In this document: piece by piece, positions 23,190 through 34,690 of the stretch
Numbering within the stretch: the stretch's first letter is position 1
How the letters are laid out: each line of letters begins with the position of its first letter
NCBI GenBank assembly: GCA_038049695.1
Contig: CP142452.1
Span: 34,274,501-34,338,500, forward strand
Source: Cinnamomum chago
Taxonomy: Eukaryota; Streptophyta; Magnoliopsida; Laurales; Lauraceae
Length of the DNA: 64,000 bases
Reading direction: 5' to 3'
Notes under the pieces: generated by a model
Told to the model about the DNA's origin: nothing
Databases searched by the model: none
The model's input: the letters and a program-made list of their open reading frames with translations, nothing else
Program-made: the position numbers and the translations under genes

Positions 23190-24425
23190 CCAATAACCCA
23201 TCAACATAGTTATGGGTCTTTAAGACCAAAAGAGATCCCAAAAGAAAAGTTGAACGATTCAAAGTCCGACTTGTAGCCAAGGGTTCAACTCGAGAGGAGT
23301 TGATTATAATGAAACCTACTCTCTTGTATCAAGAAAGATTTATTCAAAATTGTTATGGCCCTTGTAGCTCATTTTAACTTAGAGCTACATCAAATGGACG
23401 ACAATATTGCGTTTCTAAATGGGGATATGGAAGAGGAAGTATACATGGACCAACTTGAAGGTTTCTTCGAACATGGTAACAAGAAACTACTCTGTAAATT
23501 AAAGAAGTCAATAGATGGTCTTAAACTAGCTTCTAGACAATGGTATCTAAGATTCAACAACATTATCACAACATCAAATTTCACCGAGAATGTTGTTGAC
23601 CATTGCATCTATCTTAAAAATCAGTGGGAGCAAGTTTATGATTTTAGTCTTGTATATTGACGATATTTTATTGGCTAGTAATAACCTTGGTATGATTCGT
23701 GAGACCAAAGGTTATCTTGAGAATAATTTTGATATAAAAGATATGGGCGAAGCAACCTTTGTAATATGAATTGAGATCTTTCGGGATAGATCTCGAGGGT
23801 TACTTGGGCTTATCTTAAGAAGCCTACATCAATACTATTCTTAAAAGATTTCATATGGAAGGGTGTAGGCCACATAATACACCCATTATTAAGGGAGACA
23901 AATTTAGTAAGGATCAATGTCTAAGGAATGAAATAGAAAGGGAACAAATGAGAAAATATCCCTATGCAACTAAAATAAGAAGTTTAATGTACGCACAGAC
24001 TTGTCCTAGACCAGATATAAGCTTTGCAATTGGAATGTGGAATGTTGAGTAGATATGAAAGTGATCCGGGCATGGCACATTGGACCGGGGTCAAGAAGAT
24101 TCTACGGTATCTACATGGTACTAGCAAATACATGCTCACATAGAAGAGATCCAATCATTTGCAGGTGATAGGATAATCAGATTCAGACTTTGTTGGACGT
24201 CTAGACACTAGGAGGTCAACTTTAGGATACACCTTCCTATTATCTGGTAGGGTAATTTCGTGGAGAAGTGCAAAAAAAAAAAAAAAAAAAAAGCTAACCA
24301 CTCTTCCACATTTCTTGCAGAGTACATGACATGCTTTGAAGCCACGGGTCATGCAATGTGGTTGTGTAATTTCATATCAAGACTTAGGATCATGGATCAA
24401 ATCTTCAAGCCTCTGAAAATCCCCT
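23190..24425 (+). pseudogene. Copia reverse transcriptase and RNase H, plus-strand part
   Basis: Restarts with QPIN then WVFKT (about 23199-23231). It continues through ALVAHFNLELHQMD, GDMEEEVYMDQLEGFF, KLKKSIDGLKLASRQWYL and a YVDD-type box decayed to YIDDILL (about 23655-23675). Next come RPHNTPI and MYAQTCPRPDISFAIGM. RNase H starts near 24165 (SDSDFVGRLDTRRSTLGYTF), but an A21 run at 24272-24292 shifts the frame, after which EYMTCFEATGHAMWL is readable. It ends at KPLKI, where the nested insertion begins. Confidence 0.9.
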
Positions 24426-24445
24426 GATTAGGGCGGTTCCCAAGG

Positions 24446-26784
24446 TGTGACACACGTACTCCCGTGAACTCGCACCTGTTCCGGACCAAGTCCGAATTCA
24501 CGAAGGAGAAAAATTCCACATTTCACGTGAAGGATTACTCACTGACCTGTCAATCAACATTTAATTGCGGAAGCATATACAATATTAATATCAAAGCCAT
24601 GAGTTGTCCATTAAACAATCCATTATATTACAATTATCTTTAACAAAGCTAATCATTTAAAATCTCTTAGACGCATAGTACAAAAGTACTTTAATGACAG
24701 AAAATATTAGATGCCAGTACTCTAATGACAGAAAATACTAGATGCCTTATCTTAAATGGAAACATAATCCTAATACAAATGCAAAATAAAACTAATCATA
24801 TGCATTAATTTAAGCTAAGTGCAATTTGAAATACCCAGTCTCAAACCCAAGATTACCACCCTATTATGTACTCCAACGGACATAGCTAACCAATAAGCTT
24901 ACCAATCAAATCTCTACTCTGAATGGTTAATCACAATTATCCTTGGTGTCCTATGTCCTTGTGACACCAAGAATAGTATTTCAAATACAACGATTTGGCA
25001 AGTATAGGCATTAATAAGCAATTACTTAATGTATCAAATCGAATTAAATGACAATTGATTAAAAGATGTCAATATCAAGTAATAACTAGGCAATTGTGCC
25101 AAAATCGAATAGTTCATGCTTTACGAATCAAATGGAGAACAAATATACTAATTGGCTACTACATTGAGCTCATCCTCTCAAAGAGAGAGAATCTAGTTAG
25201 GATGTCACCATAGCTCATCCTCTCAAAGAGAGCGAAGCTAACACCCGGGTCTGGAATTCCGGTGCTCCAGATGACTTACTGCAGTAGTCTCGAATAATAA
25301 ACCAAGTTTAACCTTGTCGGGTATCACAAGGTCGAAGCTAAGTAGCGTCAACTCAATCAAATTGAATAAATACATAGATGTGAATAAAGTTTTTATACAT
25401 AATCATATAATCTCAGAATCTCAAATCGAATCTAATATTAGTTGTTCACATCCATATTTGTTCCAAAGGAATCAACTCCGGATAATAATTGAATTAGGAA
25501 TACACTAATATATAATGCATTGATAAAACACTTCGAAGTCAATGATAATATTCAATCTCAATATGAAATGCAACTAAATTTAAGGAATCAAGGAATTTAC
25601 TAGCCAATCTATTCTAACTATCCATTGTTCTTCACCATCCAATTCGATATAGAGAATCTATGTATTACTATTATATTTGGTGTCCCATTGTGTAAGTAAA
25701 TACAAAAGGTTTACTAAGCTAATATCCATGGCATGGTGATAGATTTCTGAACAGTAAACATGAGTCTATCTCAGCCTCTCGAGATATCTCATGCTCTAGA
25801 GATCTCTGTTGGACATATAAGGGTCAGGGTACCAAAGGATGGCCCTAAAATGTCTCCCATTTCAATTTACTAATTTAATTTTGGGAAAAGTTATGGGGGA
25901 ATTCGGCTAGCCGAACTCAGAAATTCGGCTAGCCGAACTGGTCAGTTCGGTCGACCGCATTCTTGGGTTTGGTTGACCGAATTGTTCCAGAGGCTTCAAG
26001 AACATCCTATTATCAATTCAGTTAACCGACTTGATACAGAATATTGCCAAAAATTATGTATCAGGTCTGTAACTGATTCTCCATTGAGAGGGGTCTTCCA
26101 GTATCTTCAAAACCCATTTAACATTCTCAAGATCAGAGATCCCTACAAGAAAATTGAGCCTCCTTGCCCCCCATTCCACACAACTAATCCCTTCATCATA
26201 TTTACCTCTCAATCATCCTTATAAAAAGAACTCAAACCCATTCATATTCATTCAAAAATAAGAGGCTAACATAATAACAAGAATAGAATTCTTAAATCAA
26301 TCAAAGAATGTACATATGTAATCCAATTTAAAGCTTATACTTGCCTTTAATTAGCTTTACAAGCCTTTTCTCTAATCTTTACTCAAAAGACTCAAAATCC
26401 CCAAATATCAAACCCTAATCACAAATACACATGAAAATGTCAAATGAATATGCAAATAGGACTACAATAGAGTCCCTTGACTCTATTTCAACTCAAAAAT
26501 ACAAAGAAAGATGAGGTTTAATTCTTACCTTGACAATAATTCCGAATTTAGAAAGAGTTGGGAATGATGGAGATGGGTTTTTGTCAACAATTGAAGATGA
26601 AGAAGGTGAAGAAGATGAAGAAGATGAAGATGACTCCCATCTTTGCCTCTAATTGTTCATGAAAGAACTTCTTAGAGAAAGGAAGGAAGGACAAATGGAG
26701 AGAAACTAAAAAGGGAAGAGTTCTTCTCCTCATTTCCAAACACAGTCGAATGGGATAAAGTTGAATTGGGTTTTAGATGATAAA
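24446..26784 (-). mobile_element. Long LTR-like unit, minus orientation, left part (split by the gypsy element)
   Basis: Inserted in copia RNase H between KPLKI (24420) and CDN (36968). The outer end TGTGACACACGTACTCCC resembles, in reverse, the GGGGCGTGACA end of the two solo LTRs at 28318 and 55009. Like them it carries a cluster of self-complementary CGGCTAGCCGAA words (25905-25985) and a leader-like stretch ('CCATCTCCATCATTCCC' on minus) but no protein. Its other part is 36699-36964. The open frames seen here are not similar to any protein. The TSD is unclear. Confidence 0.55.
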
Positions 26785-27501
26785 TGACACAGGGGTGTTC
26801 TCAAAGGGTTCCAAAGAGCTTGAGTTGTTAGAGTATGAGATTATGCGTCAAGTGAATGATGTTCTTGATGTTCTTTGCTGTCAGCCCGTGGTCTAATTTG
26901 GGCCTAATTTTTACGACGTGTTAAACCATGGGTTAGTATGCTTATTGCATGTGGATTTGAAGTTCAAGAAGTCATCTTTTCATATTGTCAAGCCTTGCAT
27001 TCATTGGAGTTCTCTATAAGAAGTTGTGCTTGTTTTAATTTAAGTGTGCAGTCTGTCTATTTTAGTTTCCAATGTTACTGTTTAGTTTCTCTATGAGTCA
27101 AAAACGTGTTTTATGTTACTTTGAGTCTATGTACAGGCTAAGTGAGTGATTAGGGCCTGGAATAATGTAATTCATTGATTCCCTAGACTTGGAGGGTTGT
27201 TCCAAGTATTTAAACAACTTTATGATTTGTATAAGGGTTTTATTTTTGGCTGAATTTGAAGGATAGACTTTGTCTTTGGCCCTTTGGCTTCCAAGTTCTG
27301 TATCTCCTTATGAGTGGTAAGCTTTTATCTTTAACTCTGTATCTCTAAAGTGGTGAGTGATCTGTATCTTTAGAGTGCTGAGTTAAACCTTGCATCTGTA
27401 TCTCTTTGGTGGATTCCTTAGAGTGGTGAGTAAGTCTATCCGTGTGTAAGTTAGTTGTGAATGTGATCCAAATTTCCTACCATCTTATCACCCCGGTATC
27501 A
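26785..27501 (+). repeat. Gypsy 5' LTR
   Basis: 717 bp, from TGACACAGGGGTG to CCCCGGTATCA, matching the 3' LTR closely. Differences include a 9-bp GTTCTTGAT duplication near 26860 and a shorter T-run than in the right copy. A TATTTAAA word near 27208 may be the TATA element. Confidence 0.95.
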
Positions 27502-27504
27502 AGT

Positions 27505-27516
27505 TGGTATCAGAGC
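27505..27516 (+). promoter_or_regulatory. Primer binding site, initiator tRNA-Met
   Basis: TGGTATCAGAGC, a perfect match to the usual plant site, three bases after the 5' LTR. Confidence 0.97.
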
Positions 27517-27527
27517 GCCAGGTTGTG

Positions 27528-28317
27528 ATGGCTGGACGTCGCCGACGTGTACAAAATGCTGAGGAGACCGTGGTTTGTGAACGTGACATTCGTGACATCG
27601 AAATGGATGAAATGAGAAGACAAATCCAGCAGTTACAGGAACGTCTTGAACAATATGAGAACAAGAACAATGATGACGACGAAAATGACGCTGAAAATGG
27701 TTCTTCTAGTAATGAAGATGGGGATGTTAATCCTTTCCATCACAGACCAAACCATGATGTTAGTGATGATTCTTCTTCGCAGCCTCAAAGGAGAAGGAAA
27801 AGGAGGCCTCATCGAGATTCTGATGTCAAAGTAGACATTCCTGAATTTGAGGGGAAAATGCAACCTGATGATTTCATTGATTGGCTCCAAAACATTGAGA
27901 GGATTTTTTATTTTAAAGATTATCCTGATGAGAGAAAAGTGAAGTTGGTGTGGCTCTTAAACTCAGAAAATATACTTCCTTGTGGTGGGAGAATCTTAAG
28001 AAGCAAAGAGCTCGTGATGGGAAAAGTAAGATCAGATCATGGGAGAAGATGAAAAAGGAGCTTAGGAGGAGATTCTTGCCTGAACACTATAGACAAGAAA
28101 CTTTTCTTAAGTTTCACAATCTAAAACAATCAAATATGACGGTGGAGGAGTATAATATGGAGTTTGAGTTATTGATGTTGAAGTGTGATATAGCAGAACT
28201 TGAAGAACAAACAATAGCACTTTATTTGGGAGGTTTAAAGGAGGAGGTTGTTGATGTTGTTCAACTACAGCCTTATTGGTCCTTTAATGATGTGATGAAA
28301 CTTGCATTGAAGGTGGA
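27528..28317 (+). pseudogene. Gypsy gag, N-terminal part
   Basis: The ATG at 27528 is chosen over the upstream non-ATG frame because it opens MAGRRRRVQNAEE, right after the primer site. An acidic coiled-coil region (EMDEMRRQIQQLQERLEQYE, then an N/D/E-rich stretch) is followed by a basic RRRKRRPHR patch. The capsid part starts VDIPEFEGKMQPDDFIDWL. A frameshift near 27950 shifts it to ALKLRKYTSLWWENL. The capsid continues FLPEHYRQETFLKFHNLKQ, MTVEEYNMEFELLM and YLGGLKEEVVDVVQLQPYW. The gene is cut after LALKV by the solo LTR at 28318. Confidence 0.92.
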
Positions 28318-30044
28318 TGTGGGAACCGACCCTAATTTCCAGGATTAGTGTTGTTTTATTTGTGGATTAGTTTCTTTTAGTGGGATTAGTGTTTGTTGGG
28401 TTGAGTTTGTGAGCTAAAATGGTTTTTCACTAGTTTTGGAGAGTTTTGAGTGCCTTTGTGATTAGTGGGACCCTTTGGGGGGTTCTTTTAGTGACTTTGC
28501 GCATGATTGGGAGATTATTTGAAATTTTTGATAATTCTTGTTTTAGCCTCGTTTGACTTAGTTGGTCAATCTCTATAACTTTCGTGTTCACTCAATACCC
28601 CTTCGAAGCTCCGAAAATCAATTTTTCCAACCCTGGGGGCAAAATCGGTCTTTTCACATTGAATCTGGACCCAAATCTCAAGATCCCAGAACCATGCCAA
28701 AATTATACTTTTTGAAAACTATATTTTATGAGAAACATATTTCACTTCTGCGTCAATTGCACCTGAAGTCCAGAAATCGATGTTTTAACCCTTGAAATCC
28801 CAAAATTTTCATTATTTTGACCTCTTTGACCAAAAAGTTGACTTTTTCTGTGGACCCCGGAAGTATGTCAATATTAACCTTGTTGGAGACATAGTCTTAT
28901 GCCGGAAACTTTTCATGTTTTAAGTTTCTTGATCCGAGGTTTGGAAAGCCCTCTTATTTCCATTGCAAGTTCTACTTAGTGTGGACTCCACCTCCACTTA
29001 TTATATAACACCACCCTCTCTTTCTCCCTCATTTTTCCACTCTCCATCAATTGCAACTCTCTAGCTACAGTACCAGCAGCCATCCTTCTTCTTTTTCTTC
29101 CATTTCTCTTGCTCTAATGGAGCCTCCAAGCCACCAATCCGACGAGGGAACTCCGACAACTTCTTCCCCTTCACCTCCTCTCTCGTTTGACATCATTTTC
29201 ATGGGAAACCAAGGTGGACAGCCCCTATTTCAAGCTTCTTCTTGTTGATTGATGACCCTAGAGGTAAGGACTCCTTCCCATTTTCTTTTTTTGTGCAATG
29301 GCATCCCTTTAAGTTCTATTTCCTAGTTTGGTTTGAGCTCATTCCTTGTCTTTCATTGTTTGACCCATTTTAGGGTTTGTTTTGGGGGGTTTTGCTTGTA
29401 GCTTTGGAGCTTGGATTTGGAAGAGTGTTTAGGCTTGATTTCTTGATTAGAAGACCCAAAGCAAGTGGATGAATGGGTTGTTTGAAAATTTATATGTTTT
29501 ATGGAGAGATCTTGATTTTTCACTAATGATTCTTAATGTACTTTATCTATTCTTTTTGCAATGGCTTCTATTGCTTTTAAAGATGCATATTGATGAGTTT
29601 ATTTCTCTCTTGTTCATACTTGGAAATGTATGCATCATGTTGTCATGATTTCAAATGGTTTCACATAAATGAGTTTTCTCTACCCTGAGATTGATTGTGA
29701 GTGGAAAGAATGGAAAGGGAGAGATTTGAAATGAGGAGAATGGAAGTGTTGAATGATGCATTTGAGGAGCTTTTTAGCTCATTTAATGTCTTGAAAACAT
29801 TGGTTTATAGTTTTCATTATTTCTTGTTAATAGCTCAATGGATCCTTGTGATTAGTGGGTTTCTTCTCTCTTTGGTGATTGAATGTAAAAAGATGGAGGT
29901 GTTTGGGATGGATGTTTGTGAAATTTTGATTATGTACGGGAGAAGCTTTTAGCTCATTTTATTGTATGAAGATGAATGGGAATGAAGGAAAATGGTTTAA
30001 GGGAGAAAAAGGGCTCAAATCTGGTTACAGAAGGGCTTTTCCGC

Positions 30045-30320
30045 ACCTGGCGGTCAGCTAGCGGTCACCTGTCGGCTAGCCGCCTGGTGACTGGCGGCTA
30101 ACCGCCAGATAACCGCACAGCCGCGGTCACTTTTCCAGAGAGCTTCATTTTTTTCCCAAAGGTGCGGTCAGCCACACAGTTAACCAGCGGCTAACCGCCG
30201 AACCCATCGGCGGCTAACCGTTAGCCAACTAAACCATTTCGATTACTTTTCCAGTAAGCTGCACTTTGTCAGGCCAACCGCGGTCAGCCGCGGCAGCTAA
30301 TTGCCAGCTGACCGCTAGGT
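30045..30320. repeat. Cluster of palindromic CGGCTAACCG / CGGCTAGCCG words
   Basis: Within the solo LTR, about a dozen near-identical hexa- to decamers (GCGGTCAGC, CGGCTAGCCG, GGCGGCTAACCGCC) alternate in both orientations over 275 bp. This creates a GC-rich island able to fold many ways. Comparable clusters occupy 25905-25985 and, weakly, 56125-56150 in the other two long LTRs. Confidence 0.75.
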
Positions 30321-31295
30321 GACCGAAATCACCTAGAAACCCTAAAATGAAGAGAAATGAAGAGAAATGGAAGGGGTTTCTATCCCAATCATTCGTGAAC
30401 CCTTTTAGAGAATGATGAGGACTGTTCATCAGGAGATACATACAAAGCCCGTTTGAGAAGAGAACCATGTCACAAAGATTCATTGAAGTTTTGAATTCAC
30501 AAAAGTGTATAAGGAACCGGAATGTTTTCAAATTCAAAGAGTACCAAGTCTATATCGAAATCGACATACGGGACCTCGATTCACCTTAAACAAAGCAGGA
30601 AATCTCTATTTTACCCGAAAGTTTATTAGTTCATTGTATTTCCTTATTCCCGAGACTTACATTACATGACTTGTTTTCCTGAAAGCATCGAAATTACACT
30701 GGTAACAGTTACTTGTCCCGAAATGTATTGCCCGACGTGAAATGACAGTTGTGCCTTGAGCATTCTTGCCCCGTCCGTTTATGTACTTGCACTTGATGTA
30801 TTTCATATATGTTTGATATTTTCATTTGACCTATGAGTCGGCACCACTAAGCTTGGATAACCTCGCTAGTCTGATCCACCAACTTGGAGATCCCCCTCTT
30901 GTCTCGCCAGCTACAGTTTGGATCCCGCTACCCGGTTATTACCGTGGTCTTGTCCCGATACCGCAGATTGCTACTATGGTTCCCGATGCCCGGCTCGCTA
31001 CCGTTGTCATTATAGTATATGTATATATATTTATAAGATCCACTGTTTCTCCTCACCTCGAGTGATTGAGATAGTGCCTAGTTATTGCTCTGCCACTTTA
31101 GTGATAGAAGACTTAGCTTCGTGTGGTTGCCATCTTGCTAGTTCCCGATTCCTTGGATACCCTACATGTTTTATATTGCTTATTTGTTTTCCGGTAAATT
31201 ATTCATTTCTTTTATAAAAGTTATTATTTAAATAGGTGTTAATATTTTCCAAGGTAAATTCAGTTATTGTTATATTGTTTCCCGTTCCTTGTACA

Positions 31296-31840
31296 CACAC
31301 ATGTTTTAAATGAATACCCGATTTGTTAAATATCCGTGCTTTTAAATGACACTTGTTTTGTCAGATCCCTAAGTTTACACATGTTTTAAATGAATACCCG
31401 ATTTGTTAAATATCCGTGCTTTTAAATATGTTTTAAATGACACTTGTTTTGCCAGATCCCTATGTTTACACATGTTTTAAATGAATACCCGATTTGTTAA
31501 ATATCCATGCTTTTACATATGTTTCAAATGAACATTTGTTTTGCCAGATTTCTATGGTTACACACGCTTTAAATTAATACCCGGTTTGTCGAATACTCAT
31601 GCTTTTACATATGTTTCAAATGAGCGTTTGTTTTGCTAGATCTCTATATTTACACATGTTTTAAATGAACACCCGATTGTCAAATATTTATGCTTTTATA
31701 GATGATGTAAATGAACATATGTTTTGTTAGATCTCCATGTTTAACTCATGCTTTAAACGAATACATGTTTTGTCAGAGATCCACGATTTTCCACCCGTTT
31801 TGATTATATGCAGCCTTTGATTAAATAATATGAATTATCA
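31296..31840 (+). repeat. Tandem array of about 91 bp, 5-6 diverged copies
   Basis: ATGTTTTAAATGAATACCCG recurs at 31301, 31381, 31472, about 31564, about 31656 and about 31748. It is accompanied each time by TTGTTTTGYCAGATC. Spacing is 80 bp once, then 91-92 bp, the change being an 11-bp indel. Later copies have decayed more. The array lies near the 3' end of the 4.1-kb solo LTR. Confidence 0.9.
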
Positions 31841-32417
31841 TATGTTTTAATTCTCAGCATATTTATTATCTTTTCATCCACCTGCCAGACCGTCGTGTCT
31901 GATCCACTACTTTCAATACTCAGGTCCAGACTTCTTCGTCCCGAGATGAGTGCTTTTGTTGGCTGTGGAGCCATGATTTGCAGGTTGTCTTGTCGGCTAT
32001 GTCCTGTAGACATTGAACTTGACATCGGAGTTGCGTCACATATGGGTAGTGGTTATTAACTTGTTATTGTATGGCTTTTATTAGCCTTTTCTTGGGATTC
32101 TTAATTAATGTACATTGATAATTGTAACTTGAACATGTATGAGAATGTAATATCCTGTACTGTCAGCTCTGTACTTGGTTGTAATGGTTTACTCCAGTCT
32201 GATATAGTTCTTGATATAATAGTTATATGCTAGAGGTTGAGTACAACGCGGAATCCGATGGCAATGAACTCTGGGTCGCAACGCCACGAAAGCTTCCACA
32301 AAAATAGACAGAGTGTATTGGAATATGTTGCCTTCACACACGCAGATCTTGGGAGAAAAAAATATAATTATCCTTAATCCCATTCGCGCCCCGAGGTTCT
32401 GGTTTGGGGGCGTGACA

Positions 32418-32870
32418 GTGGAAAAGCAACAAAAGGAAGCTAAGAAGAGGGGTTTCAGATCAGTAGCAAAGGAGAGCTCTTCCAACCGAGGGGAGTACAC
32501 CGTCTTACAAGTTTAATACAACAGCAAAGTCTTCAACCACTAAAGCTTCAGAAAAGGCAAATGTTGGCTCGGGTTCAAAGGTGGCTAGTTCATCAAATGT
32601 TAGCACAAAGAAATGTTTCAAGTGTCAAGGGTATGGACATATTGCCTCTGATTGTCCAAATCGTAAAATCTTCTCTATCTTTGAGGAAGAGATTGAAGAG
32701 GAAGTTGGCTTGTCAATGCCCTCAAACCAAGAAGAAGAAGTGACCTATGCTGACCGGGGGGGTTTACTTGTTATTCGAAGGAGTTTGAGTGCTATTCATG
32801 ATGAAGGAGAAGTTGGCTCCGTTCTAACATCTTTCACACTAGATGTAGTGTTGGTGGGAAGGTTTGTGAT
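32418..32870 (+). pseudogene. Gypsy gag, C-terminal part with zinc knuckle
   Basis: Resumes after the solo LTR with VEKQQKEAKKRGF. A frameshift near 32480 leads to the frame with CFKCQGYGHIASDC (about 32608-32651), a perfect C-x2-C-x4-H-x4-C nucleocapsid knuckle. An acidic segment EEEIEEEVGLSMP and a further frame change near 32850 precede the protease. Confidence 0.92.
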
Positions 32871-33125
32871 GTGATCATTGATAGTCGAGCTTGTGCTAAT
32901 GTTGCCTCAACAGACATGGTGAGCAAGCTGCAGCTCAACTCAGAAGCACACCCTCAGCCATACAAGCTAAAGTGGCTGGACAAAGTTCATGAAATTAAGG
33001 TAAACACGAGATGTGTTATTTCTTTTTCTATTGGAAAGAAATACTCTGATCAGGTTTGGTGTGATGTGATTCCAATGGATGCTTGTCATATGTTGCTTGG
33101 TCATCCATTGCAATATGATAGGTGA
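32850..33125 (+). pseudogene. Gypsy aspartic protease
   Basis: Reads KVCDVIIDSRACANVAS. The family active site is DSGA or DSGAC/S, so the glycine is replaced by arginine and catalysis is unlikely. It continues KLQLNSEAHPQPYKLKWL, VISFSIGKKYSDQVWCDV and CHMLLGHPLQYDR, all typical of this gypsy group. A TGA at 33123-33125 closes the frame before RT. Confidence 0.9.
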
Positions 33126-33161
33126 GTCATCCATGATAGCTTCAAGAATACTTATACTTTT

Positions 33162-34690
33162 GTGAAAGATGGTGTAAAGATCATCTTAGGGCCATCCAAA
33201 CCTGAGACGTTTTCCAAAACTTCTAAAGAGGCGGAAATTCATTTGATCACCAGTTCTAAAATGGAAAAGCTCGTGGGAAGGGTGGAGATGGCTTATGCTC
33301 TTGTTGTGTTCGAAGAAAATGAAGAAGTGAATGTCTTACCACCTGAAGTGCAGCCTATTCTTGATGAGTTTCATGATGTTATTCTTGAAGAGATACCTCC
33401 AGGGTTGCCCCCAATACGGGATATACAACATTGTATTGATTTCACTCCTGGTGCTATACTTCCCAACAAGGCAGCTTATAGGATGAGTCCTAAAGAGCAT
33501 GAGGAGTTGCAAAGGCAAGTAGACGAGCTGGTTTCGAAGGGTTTGGTAAGGGAGAGTAAGAGTCCATGTGCTGTTCATGCTCTTCTTGTCCCAAAGAAGG
33601 ATGAATCATGGAGGATGTGTATTGATAGCAGGACTGTGAATAAGATTACTATTGGTTATCGTTTTCCTATTCCTCTCCTTGATGATTTGTTGGATCAACT
33701 TCTTGGTGCTACCACTTTCTCAAAGATTGATCTTAGGAGTGGTTATCATCATATTAGAATGAGAGAGGGCGATGAACGGAAGACAGCCTTCAAAACAAGG
33801 GATGGTCTTTATGAATGGATGGTTATGCCATTCAGCCTTTCCAATGCTTTTAGCACTTTCATGCGGTTGATGAATTTTGTGTTCAAAACATTTATTGGTA
33901 GATTTGTTGTTGTCTACTTTGATGATATAATTATCTACATCAAAAGCCAAGAGGAGCATCTTATTCATTTGAAGGAAGTGTTTCAGACCTTGAGGGAACA
34001 AAACTTATATGCTAATTTTGAATAAGTGTGAGTTCTTCACTAATAGCCTTATTTTCTTGGGCTATGTTGTTTTTAGTGAAGGAATGAAGATGGATCCTAG
34101 CAAGATTGAAGCAATACTCAGCTGGCCTACTCCACAGACATTCCATGACATTCGGAGTTTCCATGGCTTAGCCTCTTTCTACCGCCGTTTCATCAAGAAT
34201 TTCAGCACCATCATTGCTCCTATCACTGAATGTTTGAAGGGAGGTAGCTTCAAGTGGACAAATGATGCTTAAAAGAGTTTTGAGCTCATTAAGCAAAATG
34301 TGAATAATGCTCCTATTCTTTCTCTACTAGATTTCAATCAAGTTTTTGAGGTTGAATGTGATGCTTCTAATGTGAGAATTGGTGCAGTTCTTAGCCAAGA
34401 GGGCAAGCCTAATGCCTTTTTCAATGAGAAACTTAGTGATTCACGGAGGAAGTATATTGTTTATGACAAGGAATTCTATGTTTTGTTCGTGCTCTGGACC
34501 ATTGGTGCCAATACTTGCGTCCAAAACCTTTTGTGCTCTATTCTGATCATGAGGCATTGAAATTCCTTCATAGTCAGCAGAAACTTAGCCGGAGACATGC
34601 ACCTTGGGTTGAATTCTTACAAACTTTTAGTTTCTATATCAAGCATAAATCTGGCGTTCAAAATGTTGTGGCTGATGCTTTGAGTCGTAG
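33162..34690 (+). pseudogene. Gypsy reverse transcriptase and RNase H
   Basis: RT: PGLPPIRDIQHCIDF, YRMSPKEHEELQRQVDEL, SPCAVHALLVPKKDESWRMC, FSKIDLRSGYHHIRM (first catalytic Asp region), then the core box VVYFDDIIIY (33910-33939), equivalent to Y-x-DD. A premature TAA follows NANFE (near 34023). The connection [16 protein letters not shown] and the RNase H segment VFEVECDASNVRIGAVLSQ (about 34345-34400) follow, with a stop near 34270 and a frameshift near 34510. RNase H resumes as FVLYSDHEALKFLHSQQ and ends GVQNVVADALSRR near 34689. Confidence 0.95.

Larger units (their letters stand above)
28318..32417 (+). mobile_element. 4.1-kb solo LTR inserted in gypsy gag
   Basis: Starts TGTGGGAACCG, ends GGGGGCGTGACA, and is flanked by the 5-bp duplication GTGGA (28313-28317 and 32418-32422). 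Removing it with one TSD restores the gag frame (LALK-VEKQQKEAKK). There is no primer site, polypurine tract or protein, so it is a single LTR left after recombination or a non-coding LTR unit. Inside are a TATATAA word near 29001, a CT-rich probable transcript leader (29010-29260), a CGGCTAACCG-rich cluster (30045-30320), a TGAGTCGGCACCACT box at 30834 shared with the solo LTR at 55009, and a 91-bp tandem array. LTRs of this length are known in Tekay/Del-type gypsy elements and LARDs. Confidence 0.9.

Noticed and set aside
27646-27890. Frames overlapping gypsy gag on plus and minus
   Set aside because: They are shadows of the gag frame through its D/E/N- and R-rich region.
31296-31840. CRISPR-like regular spacing of repeats
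   Set aside because: The units are contiguous diverged tandem repeats inside a plant solo LTR, without unique spacers or cas genes.
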